A stretch of 64,000 nt of DNA from Actinomadura latina NBRC 106108 (GTDB lineage: Bacteria > Actinomycetota > Actinomycetes > Streptosporangiales > Streptosporangiaceae). Below the pieces are notes generated by a model. That model was not told where the DNA came from and did no database searches. It worked only from the letters and a program-made list of their open reading frames with translations. Both the position numbers and the translations under genes were made by a program. Of the stretch, positions 25,378-33,899 are shown in pieces. Numbering within the stretch: the stretch's first letter is position 1; each line of letters opens with the position of its first letter. Location of the stretch: NCBI RefSeq assembly GCF_001552195.1, contig NZ_BCQS01000036.1:1-64000 (forward strand). The letters are read 5' to 3'.

Positions 25378-25773
25378 ATGACAGAGCGCACCGGTTACGC
25401 GGGCCCCCTGGACCAGACGCTCGGCCTGGTCGTGACCGAGGCGTCCGACACGGAGGTGGTGGCCGAGCTGGAGGTCACCGACAAGCTCATGCAGGCGTAC
25501 GGGATCGTGCACGGCGGCGTCTACTGCGCGATCACAGAGACGGTGTGCAGCATGGGCGCGGCCCTCACCGTCGGCCTCGACAGCCAGGTCGTCGGGATCA
25601 GCAACCACACGCGGTTCATCCGCGCCGTGCGCGGCGGACGCCTGGTGGCCCGAGCCCGCCCGGTCGACCGCGTGGACGACCACGTCACCTGGCAGTCGAC
25701 GATCACCGACGAGAAGGACCGCGTCGTCGCCGAGGGAACCGTGAACCTGCTGAGACTCTCCCCGCGGGCCTAA
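25378..25773 (+). CDS. PaaI-type hotdog thioesterase
   Basis: 131 residues, single hotdog domain. The motif YGIVHGGVYCAITETVCSMG holds the HGG turn and the catalytic acidic residue on the central helix, as in PaaI/4-hydroxybenzoyl-CoA thioesterases. It would cleave aryl- or acyl-CoA esters in the cytoplasm. Beside a PaaX-type regulator and the Box genes, it probably relieves CoA trapping in dead-end aromatic CoA thioesters; that role is inferred from PaaI in the phenylacetate pathway. Its TAA stop overlaps the convergent PaaX stop within CTAA (25770-25773). Confidence 0.88.
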   Translation: MTERTGYAGPLDQTLGLVVTEASDTEVVAELEVTDKLMQAYGIVHGGVYCAITETVCSMGAALTVGLDSQVVGISNHTRFIRAVRGGRLVARARPVDRVDDHVTWQSTITDEKDRVVAEGTVNLLRLSPRA

Positions 25774-26630
25774 TCGCCGGACATGGCCTTCCACTGCCGG
25801 TCGGCGATGGGGCGCCAGGTGTCGTGGCGCTCGTGGAAGAGGGTGAACGCCTGCGAGCCGCTCCAGTCGCCCGGGAGCAGCTCCGCCGGCAGGCCCGGGT
25901 CGAGGAACGGGAACCGGCGCCATTCCTGGACGAGCCTCGTGTGCGCGGCGAACGTGCCCGGGTCGTCGGCGGGACGCAGGCCGCGGACGGCGTCGAGGAA
26001 GTCCTCGTAGGCGAGTTCGATCTCGTCCAGGTCCCACGCCTGGCGGGCCACGCGCCGCGCCTCCGCCAGGTCGCCGAGCCGTCCGGTGAACAGCGTGGAG
26101 GTGTCCCCGACGCCGATCTCCGCCAGGACGTCCCGCACCTCGGGTTCGCGCTCGGGGTGCGGGCTCACCCAGACGCCGGGGGAGAGGTTGCCGAGCCCGT
26201 TCCAGGCGAGCCGCGTCCGCAGCAGGTGGCGGAGCCTGCGGCTGGTCTCCGGGACGGTCGCGAGGACCAGCAGCCACCGCCCGTCCCACTCGCCGACCGG
26301 GCCGCCGAAGCCGTAGATCCGCTCGGTGCCGTCGGTGAGGAGCCGCTCGCCGGCCGGGGTGAGCCGCCAGGCGGTGCGGCGGCCGCGCCGCTCCCCGGCG
26401 AGCCAGCCCTCGGCGGCGCTGCGCGCGAGCGCCTGCCGGACGGCCTTCTCCTCCACGCCGAGCAGCCCGAGCGCCCGCAGGAACGTCGCGGTCCAGACCG
26501 GCTCACCGCCGGGCAGGACGAACTCGCCCAGCACGGTCAGCAGCAGCGACCGGGCGCTCGCCGCGCCGAGCTCGCGCCGGCGCCGGAACTGGGGCCGGGG
26601 GTGTGCCGCGTCCTCGCCGGATCGGGCCAT
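25770..26630 (-). CDS. PaaX-family transcriptional regulator
   Basis: 286 residues. The N-terminal winged helix (SARSLLLTVLGEFVLPGGEP, then GVEEKAVRQALARSAAEGWL) and the central ligand domain (WDGRWLLVLATVPETSR, LSPGVWVSPHP) followed by the C-terminal helical part (FPFLDPGLPAELLPGDWSG) match PaaX, the phenylacetyl-CoA-responsive repressor. Here it is divergent from a benzoate-CoA ligase and Box genes, so benzoyl-CoA is the likely effector. The ATG at 26630 follows AAGGAG. Its 5' region includes four perfect 15-bp repeats (26685-26744). Confidence 0.92.
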   Translation of the reverse strand: MARSGEDAAHPRPQFRRRRELGAASARSLLLTVLGEFVLPGGEPVWTATFLRALGLLGVEEKAVRQALARSAAEGWLAGERRGRRTAWRLTPAGERLLTDGTERIYGFGGPVGEWDGRWLLVLATVPETSRRLRHLLRTRLAWNGLGNLSPGVWVSPHPEREPEVRDVLAEIGVGDTSTLFTGRLGDLAEARRVARQAWDLDEIELAYEDFLDAVRGLRPADDPGTFAAHTRLVQEWRRFPFLDPGLPAELLPGDWSGSQAFTLFHERHDTWRPIADRQWKAMSGD

Positions 26631-26684
26631 CTGCTTCTCCTTCTGAGCCCTTCAGGGGCGCGGCCGTCCATGGAACGCTGTCCA

Positions 26685-26744
26685 GTGTGCTCGGGTCAGG
26701 TGTGCTCGGGTCAGGTGTGCTCGGGTCAGGTGTGCTCGGGTCAG
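26685..26744. repeat. Four perfect 15-bp tandem repeats upstream of the PaaX gene
   Basis: GTGTGCTCGGGTCAG occurs four times without a mismatch (26685, 26700, 26715, 26730). It lies in the divergent region between the regulator and the benzoate-CoA ligase. The period is near one and a half helical turns. It can be read as a pentapeptide repeat in several frames, but no credible protein contains it. Could be a protein-binding array or slippage. Confidence 0.9.
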
Positions 26745-26780
26745 TATGGCGCGAGTCCCCTCCCGAGCGATCGTCGTTCG

Positions 26781-26820
26781 ACAAGTCTATTGACTAGCGT
26801 TTCGTCTATGTAGAGCATGA
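26781..26820 (+). promoter_or_regulatory. Control region of the benzoate-CoA ligase gene
   Basis: An ACAA (26781-26784), TTGACT (26790-26795) and GAGCATGA (26813-26820) series recurs before boxC with almost the same spacing. TTGACT may be the -35; the GAGCAT block stands at -10 distance (17 bases) but is a poor -10, so it may be a regulator site instead. Confidence 0.5.
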
Positions 26821-26850
26821 GTGCCACGGTTCCCGGCGACTGGAGACCCC

Positions 26851-28479
26851 ATGACCGCTGAAACGGCGGCCGCCGAAACGGCGGCCGCACCGACCGCACC
26901 GGCCACGCCCGACACGTTCAACGCCGCCGAATACCTGCTCCAGGCGGCCTCCGACGCCGGCACCGCCGGCCGGACGGCCCTCACCGGGCCGGGGGGCGAG
27001 CTCAGTTACGCCGGGCTGGCGGAGCTGTCCGGGCACATCGCGGCGGGGCTGGAGTCCTGGGGCACGCGGGCCGAGGAGCGCGTCGTGCTGTTCATGGCGG
27101 ACGGGCCGTCCATGGCCGCGGCGATCCTGGGCGCGATGCTGCTGGGGGCCGTCCCGGTGCCGGTGTCGACGATGCTGACGGGCACCGAACTCGCCGCGCT
27201 GCTCAACGACGCGCGGGCCAGGGCGCTGCTGGTGAGCGACCGGTTCGCGGTGGCGGCGGAGGCGGCGCTCGCGCACGCGCCGGGCGTCCGGCGCGTCGCG
27301 GTGGAGGGCGGCGCCGGTCTGCAGGCGCCGCCCGGTGTGCGGGTGGACCCCTTCGAGGACCTGGTCCGGGCGGGGCGCGAGCGGGGAGGGAGACCGGCCG
27401 AGCCCTACCTGACCTCGGACGACTCCAGCGCGCTGTGGCTCTACACGTCCGGGACGACCGGCAAGCCGAAGGGCGCGATGCACCGGCACGCCAACATCCG
27501 GCACGTCGTGGAGACCTACGGCCGCCAGGTCCTCGGCATCACGCCCGAGGACCGCTGCTACTCGGTCGCCAAGCTCTTCTTCGCCTACGGGATCGGCAAC
27601 TCGCTGTTCTTCCCCCTCTCCGCCGGCGCGGCCACGATCCTGGACCCAGGCCCGCCGTCGCCCGCGTCGGTGGCGGAACGGCTGGCCGAGTACCGCCCGA
27701 CGCTGTTCTTCGCCGTGCCCACCTTCTATGCCGCGATCTTGAACGCCGACGTGCCTGCGGAGGCGTTCGCGTCCGTCCGGCTGGCGGTGTCGGCGGGGGA
27801 GCCGCTGCCCGCCGAGCTGTGCCGCCGCTTCACCGCGAAGTACGGCGTGGAGATCATCGACGGGATCGGCTCGACGGAGTGCCTGCACATCTTCCTGTCG
27901 AACCGCCCGGGCGAGGTCCGCCCGGGGACGACGGGCACCGCGGTCCCCGGCTACGAGCTGCGGATCGTGGACGGCGACGGGGCCGACGTCGAGCCGGGCA
28001 CGCCGGGCTCGCTGCTGGTGAAGGGAGAGTCGATCGCGACGGGCTACTGGTGCCGCACCGACACCACCCGGAAGGTGTTCCAAGGGGAGTGGCTGCGCAC
28101 CGGCGACACCTATGTGATGGACGAGGACGGCTACTACACCTGCCTCGGCCGGACCGGCGACATGCTCAAGGCCGGCGGGATCTGGGTGTCGCCGGCCGAG
28201 GTGGAGGGACGGCTGCTGGAGCATCCGGCGGTGGCGATGGTCGCGGTCGTCGGGCTGCCGGACGCCGACGGCCTGGACAAGCCGGTCGCCGCCGTCGTCC
28301 TCAAGGAGGGCGCCACCGCCGAGCCGGCGGAGCTGATCGGCTTCTGCCGGGCGGGGCTGGCGTCGTTCAAGCGCCCCCGCGAGGTGCTGATCGTGGACAA
28401 GCTCCCGACGACCCCCACCGGCAAGCTGCGCCGCTTCGCCGTCCGCGAGCTGGCCGCGACCCTGCTGAACGCGACCTGA
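26851..28479 (+). CDS. Benzoate-CoA ligase family protein
   Basis: 542 residues, acyl-CoA synthetase (ANL) superfamily. The AMP-binding P-loop-like motif YTSGTTGKPKGAMH lies near 205-218, YSVAKLFFAYGIGN is characteristic of the benzoate-CoA ligase group, GIGSTECLHIFLSN is the A5-type motif, and TGDTYVMDEDGYYTCLGRTGDM plus the C-terminal PTTPTGKLRRF with the catalytic Lys complete it. It activates benzoate (or a substituted benzoate) to the CoA thioester using ATP, the first step of the Box pathway encoded downstream. ATG 26851 is preceded by GGAG; an upstream in-frame start lacks a signal. Confidence 0.88.
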   Translation: MTAETAAAETAAAPTAPATPDTFNAAEYLLQAASDAGTAGRTALTGPGGELSYAGLAELSGHIAAGLESWGTRAEERVVLFMADGPSMAAAILGAMLLGAVPVPVSTMLTGTELAALLNDARARALLVSDRFAVAAEAALAHAPGVRRVAVEGGAGLQAPPGVRVDPFEDLVRAGRERGGRPAEPYLTSDDSSALWLYTSGTTGKPKGAMHRHANIRHVVETYGRQVLGITPEDRCYSVAKLFFAYGIGNSLFFPLSAGAATILDPGPPSPASVAERLAEYRPTLFFAVPTFYAAILNADVPAEAFASVRLAVSAGEPLPAELCRRFTAKYGVEIIDGIGSTECLHIFLSNRPGEVRPGTTGTAVPGYELRIVDGDGADVEPGTPGSLLVKGESIATGYWCRTDTTRKVFQGEWLRTGDTYVMDEDGYYTCLGRTGDMLKAGGIWVSPAEVEGRLLEHPAVAMVAVVGLPDADGLDKPVAAVVLKEGATAEPAELIGFCRAGLASFKRPREVLIVDKLPTTPTGKLRRFAVRELAATLLNAT

Positions 28480-28528
28480 ACGGGCGCCCGGCCGCGCCGG
28501 TCCGGGGCGGCCCGCGCGCCAATGTGCT

Positions 28529-28568
28529 ACAAACTCTTGACGTTCAGAACCGAATTTGTGGAGCATGA
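28529..28568 (+). promoter_or_regulatory. Control region of boxCB, sharing a motif with the ligase gene
   Basis: ACAAA (28529-28533) and TTTGT (28555-28559) form an inverted repeat. TTGACG (28537-28542) is a likely -35, and GAGCATGA (28561-28568) repeats the block found before the ligase gene. Likely target of the PaaX-type regulator. Confidence 0.5.
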
Positions 28569-28597
28569 TGGGGACGACACCGGCGGAAGGACACCTC

Positions 28598-30247
28598 ATG
28601 ACCACCCCGCACGTGGAGTTCCGCGTGGACCCGTCCCGCTACCGGCACTGGAGGCTGGACGTCGACGGGCCCGTCGCCACCCTCACGATGGCGGTGGACG
28701 AGCAGGGCGGCCTGGTCCCCGGCTACGAGCTGAAGCTCAACTCCTACGACCTGGGCGTGGACATCGAGCTGTACGACGCCGTCCAGCGGCTCCGGTTCGA
28801 GCATCCCGGCGTCCGCGCGGTGGTGGTCACCAGCGGCAAGGAGAAGGTCTTCTGCGCGGGCGCCAACATCCGGATGCTGGCCGCGTCCCCGCACTCGTGG
28901 AAGGTGAACTTCTGCAAGTTCACCAACGAGACCCGCAACGGCATCGAGGACGCGACGGCGAACTCGGGCCAGACCTACCTGGCGGCCGTCAACGGCACCG
29001 CGTCCGGCGGCGGGTACGAGCTGGCCCTCGCCTGCGAGCACATCATGCTCGTGGACGACCGGTCGTCGGCGGTGTCGCTGCCGGAGCTGCCGCTCCTCGG
29101 CGTCCTGCCCGGCACCGGCGGCCTCACCCGCGTGTCCGACAAGCGGCGCGTCCGCCGCGACCGCGCCGACTACTTCTCCACCAGGGCGGAGGGGCTCGGC
29201 GGCAAGAAGGCCGTCGCGTGGCGGCTGGTGGACGAGGCGGTGCCCCGCACGGCCTGGGACGCGGCCGTCGCGGAACGCGCCCGGGAGCTGGCGGCCCGCT
29301 CTTCCCGCCCGGCCGGCGCCGAGGGCGTCGCGCTGACCCCGCTCCGCAAGGAGCGCACCGGCACGTCCATCGCCTACCGGTACGTGTCGTCGAAAGCGGA
29401 CCGCGACGCGGGCGCCGTCGAGATCACGATCGCCGGCCCCGACGCGCCTCCGGGGGACCTCCGCAGCGAGGCCTTCTGGACGCTCGCCATGACCCGCGAG
29501 CTGGACGACCTGATCCTCGATCTGCGCACCAACGAGCTGGAGCTCGGCACCTGGGTGCTCCGCACGACCGGCAAGGCCGAGCACGTCCTGGCCCATGACC
29601 GGCTGCTGCTCGGCAACGCGGACGACTGGCTCGCCAACGAGATCGTCCACTACCTCAAGCGGACCCTGAAGCGCCTGGACGTCACCAGCCGCAGCCTCAT
29701 CGCCCTGATCGAGCCGGGCTCCTGCTTCGCGGGCTCGCTCCTGGAGGTCGCGCTCGCCGCCGACCGCGCCTACCAGCTCGACGGCGTCTTCGAGGACGTC
29801 GACCCGGACGCCGCCCCCGCCGCCGTCACCGTGGACGCCATGAACCTCGGCCCGATCCCGATGAGCAACGGCCTCACCCGCCTGGAGACCCGCTTCCTCG
29901 GCGACGAGGGGGCCCTCGCCGCCGTCCGCGACGCGGCCGGCAAGCCCCTGGAGGCGGCGGACGCCGAGCGCCTCGGCCTGGTCACCTTCGCGCCCGACGA
30001 CATCGACTGGGACGAGGAGGTCCGCATCGCGATCGAGGAGCGGGGCAGCTTCAGCCCCGACGCGCTGACCGGCCTGGAGGCCAACTACCGCTTCCCCGGC
30101 CCGGAGACCCTGGAGACCAAGATCTTCGGACGGCTCACCGCCTGGCAGAACTGGATCTTCACCCGCCCGAACGCGTCCGGCCCCGACGGCGCGCTGCGCC
30201 GCTACGGCACCGGGCGGCGCGCCGACTTCGACCGAAAGCGAGTCTGA
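28598..30247 (+). CDS. boxC: Benzoyl-CoA-dihydrodiol lyase / epoxide hydrolase BoxC
   Basis: 549 residues, the double-crotonase length of BoxC. The first enoyl-CoA-hydratase-like half contains VVVTSGKEKVFCAGANIRML and NGTASGGGYELALACEH (the oxyanion region); the second half contains SRSLIALIEPGSCFAGSLLE. BoxC hydrolytically opens 2,3-epoxybenzoyl-CoA to 3,4-dehydroadipyl-CoA semialdehyde and formate. The start is ATG 28598 behind AAGGA; an in-frame TTG at 28556 would lie in the control region. The stop is followed five bases later by boxB. Confidence 0.92.
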   Translation: MTTPHVEFRVDPSRYRHWRLDVDGPVATLTMAVDEQGGLVPGYELKLNSYDLGVDIELYDAVQRLRFEHPGVRAVVVTSGKEKVFCAGANIRMLAASPHSWKVNFCKFTNETRNGIEDATANSGQTYLAAVNGTASGGGYELALACEHIMLVDDRSSAVSLPELPLLGVLPGTGGLTRVSDKRRVRRDRADYFSTRAEGLGGKKAVAWRLVDEAVPRTAWDAAVAERARELAARSSRPAGAEGVALTPLRKERTGTSIAYRYVSSKADRDAGAVEITIAGPDAPPGDLRSEAFWTLAMTRELDDLILDLRTNELELGTWVLRTTGKAEHVLAHDRLLLGNADDWLANEIVHYLKRTLKRLDVTSRSLIALIEPGSCFAGSLLEVALAADRAYQLDGVFEDVDPDAAPAAVTVDAMNLGPIPMSNGLTRLETRFLGDEGALAAVRDAAGKPLEAADAERLGLVTFAPDDIDWDEEVRIAIEERGSFSPDALTGLEANYRFPGPETLETKIFGRLTAWQNWIFTRPNASGPDGALRRYGTGRRADFDRKRV

Positions 30248-30251
30248 CCCC

Positions 30252-31679
30252 ATGCCGACGAACAGGGCGACCACGGCCGACTACACGGAGAAGATCCCGA
30301 ACAACGTCGACCTGCACGAGGACCGGCGCCTCCAGCGCGCTCTGGAGTCCTGGCAGCCGAACTTCCTGAACTGGTGGGAGTCCATGGGCCCGACCCTGCC
30401 GACGCAGGACGTCTACCTGCGCACCGCCGTGAACGTCGGCCGCGAAGGCTGGGCGAACTTCGGGCATGTCGCCATGAAGGACTACCGGTGGGGCATCTTC
30501 CTCTCCGAGCGCGACGGCGACCGGCGCATCGGCTTCGGCGCGCACAAGGGTGAGCCCGCGTGGCAGAAGGTCCCCGGTGAGTACCGCGCCGACCTGCAGC
30601 GCCTCATCGTCATCCAGGGCGACACCGAGCCGGCGTCCGTCGAGCAGCAGCGCAACCTCGGCGCCACCGCGCCCAGCCTCTACGACCTGCGGAACCTGTT
30701 CCAGGTGAACGTCGAGGAGGGCCGCCACCTGTGGGCGATGGTCTACCTCCTGCACGCCCACTTCGGACGCGAGGGACGCGAGGAGGCCGAGGAACTCCTG
30801 CACCGCAACTCCGGCAGCGAGGAGTCGCCCCGCATCCTGGGCGCGTTCAACGAGGAGACGCCCGACTGGCTGTCCTTCTTCATGTTCACCTACTTCACCG
30901 ACCGGGACGGCAAGTACCAGCTCGGCACGCTGAAGGAGTCCGGCTTCGACCCGCTGTCGCGGACCTGCGAGTTCATGCTCAAGGAAGAGGCCCACCACAT
31001 GATGGTCGGCACCACGGGCATCGACCGCGTCGTGGAGCGGACCGTCCAGCTGATGAAGGAGCACGACACCGACGACGTCACCCCGCACGGGGCGATCTCG
31101 CTCGACGTCGTCCAGAAGTACCTGAACTTCCACTACTCGGTGTCGCTCGACCTGTTCGGTTCCGAGACGTCCAGCAATGTCGCAAACTACTACACGGCCG
31201 GGCTCAAGGGCCGCTGGATGGAGGGCCGCCGCAAGGACGACCACCGCCTCACCGACGACGCCGTCATGGTGGACGCCCTCGTCGACGGCGCCATCACCCA
31301 GACCGAGGTCGCCGCCCTCACCGGCCTGAACACCGACCTGCGCCGCGAGTACATCTCCGACTGCCAGAGCGGCGTGAACCGCTGGAACCGGATCCTGTCC
31401 GAGGCGGGCCTCCCGCAGCGCCTCTACCTCCCGAGCATCGCCTTCAACCGCAAGGTCGGCGCGTTCGCCGGCATCGAGGCAGCGCCGGACGGGGAGATCC
31501 TCACCGCCGCCGAATGGGAGAGGCGCAAGGGCGCCTGGCTGCCGACCGAGGTCGACAAGACCCACATCCGGTCGCTGATGCGGCCCGTCCACGAGCGCGG
31601 CAGGATCGCCGCCTGGATCGCCCCGCCCCGCAACGGCATCAACGGCCGGCCGTTCGACTACGACTACGTGCGCCTCTAG
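30252..31679 (+). CDS. boxB: Benzoyl-CoA 2,3-epoxidase oxygenase subunit BoxB
   Basis: 475 residues, matching BoxB in length and motifs. Di-iron ligands are visible as NVEEGRHLWAMV (E..H) and FMLKEEAHHMMVG (EExxH), with DWLSFFMFTYFTDRDGKYQL between. BoxB epoxidises the ring of benzoyl-CoA with O2, using electrons from the reductase BoxA. BoxA and the aldehyde dehydrogenase BoxD are not encoded in this window, so they must lie elsewhere. ATG 30252 is only four bases past the boxC stop with a weak ribosome site, consistent with coupling. Confidence 0.95.
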   Translation: MPTNRATTADYTEKIPNNVDLHEDRRLQRALESWQPNFLNWWESMGPTLPTQDVYLRTAVNVGREGWANFGHVAMKDYRWGIFLSERDGDRRIGFGAHKGEPAWQKVPGEYRADLQRLIVIQGDTEPASVEQQRNLGATAPSLYDLRNLFQVNVEEGRHLWAMVYLLHAHFGREGREEAEELLHRNSGSEESPRILGAFNEETPDWLSFFMFTYFTDRDGKYQLGTLKESGFDPLSRTCEFMLKEEAHHMMVGTTGIDRVVERTVQLMKEHDTDDVTPHGAISLDVVQKYLNFHYSVSLDLFGSETSSNVANYYTAGLKGRWMEGRRKDDHRLTDDAVMVDALVDGAITQTEVAALTGLNTDLRREYISDCQSGVNRWNRILSEAGLPQRLYLPSIAFNRKVGAFAGIEAAPDGEILTAAEWERRKGAWLPTEVDKTHIRSLMRPVHERGRIAAWIAPPRNGINGRPFDYDYVRL

Positions 31680-31693
31680 CGCCATCCGGGCCG

Positions 31694-31719
31694 GCACCGG
31701 GCTACGCCCGCGCCGGTGC
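31694..31719. terminator. Hairpin between boxB and the convergent cNMP protein
   Basis: GCACCGG (31694-31700) pairs with CCGGTGC (31713-31719), loop of 12. Located 15 bases after the boxB stop; no T-tract. Confidence 0.4.
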
Positions 31720-31730
31720 GGGCTCGCCGG

Positions 31731-33392
31731 TCACGCCTCCATCGTCGCGCGGGGCGTCGGGTAGAGGCGGAGCCAGGCGGTGCCGGACGCGGCGTCGTCC
31801 ACCTCGACGCGTTCGAACGCCTGGCCGGGTCCGGCGACCGCCCGGTGCACGGCCGAGGAGACGATCAGCCCGAGGACGGCGGAGCCGGAGGCCAGCCGCC
31901 GCCGCAGGACGGGCGCCCCCAGCAGCCGGGCGGCGCGGGCGAGCGCGGCCCCGGTGACCCCGTCCGGGGCGGCGAGCACGGGGCCGGTGTCGACCGCGAC
32001 CCGCACCTGGAACCGCCGTGCCGCCGCCGCTGCGTCGTCGTGCCGCGCGATGCGCTCGGCGAACGCCCGGACCAGCCGGTCCGCCGGTGCGCTCGCCGGA
32101 ATGCCGGGCGGGACGACGAGCAGCACGCCGTCGCCGCGGTCCTCGTGGTGGCACGCCGCCCAGGACACCCCGGCGATGTCGAAGGACTCCTCCAGCGACC
32201 GGTACAGGGCCCGCCGGATGGCGGTGCGGTCCGACTCGGTGCGTTCCAGGGAACCGAAGCCCACCACGTCGGCGAACAGGACGGTGCAGTCCTGCCCGGT
32301 GAGGAAGGGCGCGACGGGCGCGGGTGCCGGGCTCGGCCCGCCGGCGGCGGTGAGCCGCTCCAGCCGGCCCGGATCGAGGACGTCGATCGTGCCCCCCGCC
32401 GCGTGGACGAGACCCGCGCCGTCCCACTGGCTGAGCACGCTGGCCACCGCCGCCGGCGACGACGACGTCCACCCCGCGAGTTCGCGGCCCGTCACCGGGA
32501 GCGCGCCGCGCCGCGCCCGCGCCAGCGTGGTGAACAGCGCGGCCAGGCGCCGCTCGGTGCCGGCGAGTTCGGTGCTCGTCGTCCGTGCCGACTCCTCGAC
32601 GGCGCGGTCGTGCGCCTGCTTCTCCAGCACCGACTGGATGCCGGGGTGGCGTGCGACGATCCGCCGGAAGTCCGGCGCCTCGATCTTGAGCACCCGCACG
32701 GTGTCCAGCGCGAGGACGGTGGCCGACCAGGTGTCGCCGTCGAACAGCGCGCGCTCGCCGACGAGGTCGCCGGGACCGCGCACCGCGACGATCCGCTCCT
32801 CGCCCGCCCGGTCGACCCGGACCTTCGTCCAGCCCGACAGGATGATGACGACGTAGTCGGCCGGATACCCCTGCCGCAGGATCGGCGCACCCGGCCCGTA
32901 GGTGCGCGTACGGGCGGCGTCCCGGACGCTGCGGCGCTCGCCGGAGCCGAGGGCGTACCAGAAGCTCTCCCGGTCCTCGCCGGCCCGTTCCGCCGGTTCC
33001 GCGCCCCGCTCCCGGGCGCGGAACGATGCCGTCCGGGCGCGGGCGAACTCCACCAGCGGTGCGATGAGCAGCGCCAGGACCGAGAAGGTGAGCGCGGCGA
33101 CCACCACCGCGGCGAGCGTCCCGGTCTCCGCGGCGACCCACGCCGTGCAGATCGCGCCCAGCACGGCGAACACCACGACTCCTCGCGCGAGCGCACCTCC
33201 CGGGAGCGGGGCCTCCAGGCCGGGGGAGGGCGGCGGGAAGCCCGGGGAGAAGGCGGGCGAGGCATCGGAGAACGCCTCCAGCAGCCGCCGCGCCCGGCCT
33301 CCGCCCGCCGGCGCCGCCGCCGGGCCGGACCCGGCCGGCGCATCGGAGAACGCTTCCAGCAGCGGGCGCCAGGCGCGGTCACGACTCGGCAT
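31731..33392 (-). CDS. Membrane-anchored cNMP-binding protein with HTH and cyclase-like domains
   Basis: 553 residues in an unusual order: a disordered N-terminus carrying two LLEAFSDA copies (about 11-18 and 37-44), two membrane helices (about 67-118), a cyclic-nucleotide-binding beta-roll (about 145-250, GPGDLVGERALFDG), a winged-helix region (about 285-330, VTGRELAGWTSSSPAAVAS) and a C-terminal class III nucleotide-cyclase-like domain (FADVVGFGSLERTESDR, HHEDRGDGVLLVVP). The metal Asp of FADVVGF and a GDG are kept, but other catalytic positions are not evident, so cyclase activity is doubtful. ATG 33392 is preceded by GGGGGA and starts 13 bases after a small membrane-protein gene. Confidence 0.8.
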   Translation of the reverse strand: MPSRDRAWRPLLEAFSDAPAGSGPAAAPAGGGRARRLLEAFSDASPAFSPGFPPPSPGLEAPLPGGALARGVVVFAVLGAICTAWVAAETGTLAAVVVAALTFSVLALLIAPLVEFARARTASFRARERGAEPAERAGEDRESFWYALGSGERRSVRDAARTRTYGPGAPILRQGYPADYVVIILSGWTKVRVDRAGEERIVAVRGPGDLVGERALFDGDTWSATVLALDTVRVLKIEAPDFRRIVARHPGIQSVLEKQAHDRAVEESARTTSTELAGTERRLAALFTTLARARRGALPVTGRELAGWTSSSPAAVASVLSQWDGAGLVHAAGGTIDVLDPGRLERLTAAGGPSPAPAPVAPFLTGQDCTVLFADVVGFGSLERTESDRTAIRRALYRSLEESFDIAGVSWAACHHEDRGDGVLLVVPPGIPASAPADRLVRAFAERIARHDDAAAAARRFQVRVAVDTGPVLAAPDGVTGAALARAARLLGAPVLRRRLASGSAVLGLIVSSAVHRAVAGPGQAFERVEVDDAASGTAWLRLYPTPRATMEA

Positions 33393-33405
33393 CTCATCCC
33401 CCATG

Positions 33406-33777
33406 TCATCCGGCCCCATCAGGCCCGTCACCCTCGTCGTCGAAGTCGCCGCCGCGGTCGTCGGCGCGGTCGTCGGCGCCGGGGTCGGCCGGGACCGCCA
33501 GCAGCACGTACCGGCCGAGCTTGGCCAGGACGGCCGGTGCGCTCGCGCCCATGGCGAACGCCACCCACGGCTCCGGGATCATGTCGCTCGCGGCCGCCGC
33601 CGACGTCACGATCGTGGCGAGCATGCAGTGCAGCGCACAGGCGAACACGTAGTACCTGCCGCCGGGGCCCTTCGGATAGCGCCATGGCGGCCCCTTGACC
33701 CGCCCGTTCGCCTCCAGGAAGGCCGCCGTGCGGTTCGCCACGGCGCCTGCGAGCCCCCACAGCGCGAACTGCCACAT
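33406..33777 (-). CDS. Small membrane protein of unknown function
   Basis: 123 residues with two or three hydrophobic segments (MWQFALWGLAGAVANRTAAF; YYVFACALHCMLATIVTSAA; VAFAMGASAPAVLAKLGRYV) and an acidic Asp-rich tail. No family recognised. It precedes and is probably co-transcribed with the cNMP/cyclase-like protein, suggesting a shared membrane function. The ATG at 33777 follows TACGGT by six bases with no ribosome site, so a leaderless message is likely. A TCCGTACGGA palindrome (33794-33803) lies just upstream. Confidence 0.6.
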   Translation of the reverse strand: MWQFALWGLAGAVANRTAAFLEANGRVKGPPWRYPKGPGGRYYVFACALHCMLATIVTSAAAASDMIPEPWVAFAMGASAPAVLAKLGRYVLLAVPADPGADDRADDRGGDFDDEGDGPDGAG

Positions 33778-33899
33778 GAACCGACCGTAAGCGTCCGTAC
33801 GGATGATTTCCGTGACCTGTCGTACAGATGCCCCGGGTCGGCTGACGCGCCGGGCGGCGGCGCGGGCGGGTCGGCGGGGCGGGCGGGTCGGCGGGTGAG

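Noticed and set aside
26685..26744. CRISPR-like array
   Set aside because: Repeats are 15 bp, directly abutting and without spacers; no cas genes in the window.
26503..26784. Minus-strand frame with repeated DPSTP pentapeptides upstream of the PaaX gene
   Set aside because: TTG start without ribosome site, no homology, and the repeat is explained by four DNA repeats whose unit is a multiple of three.
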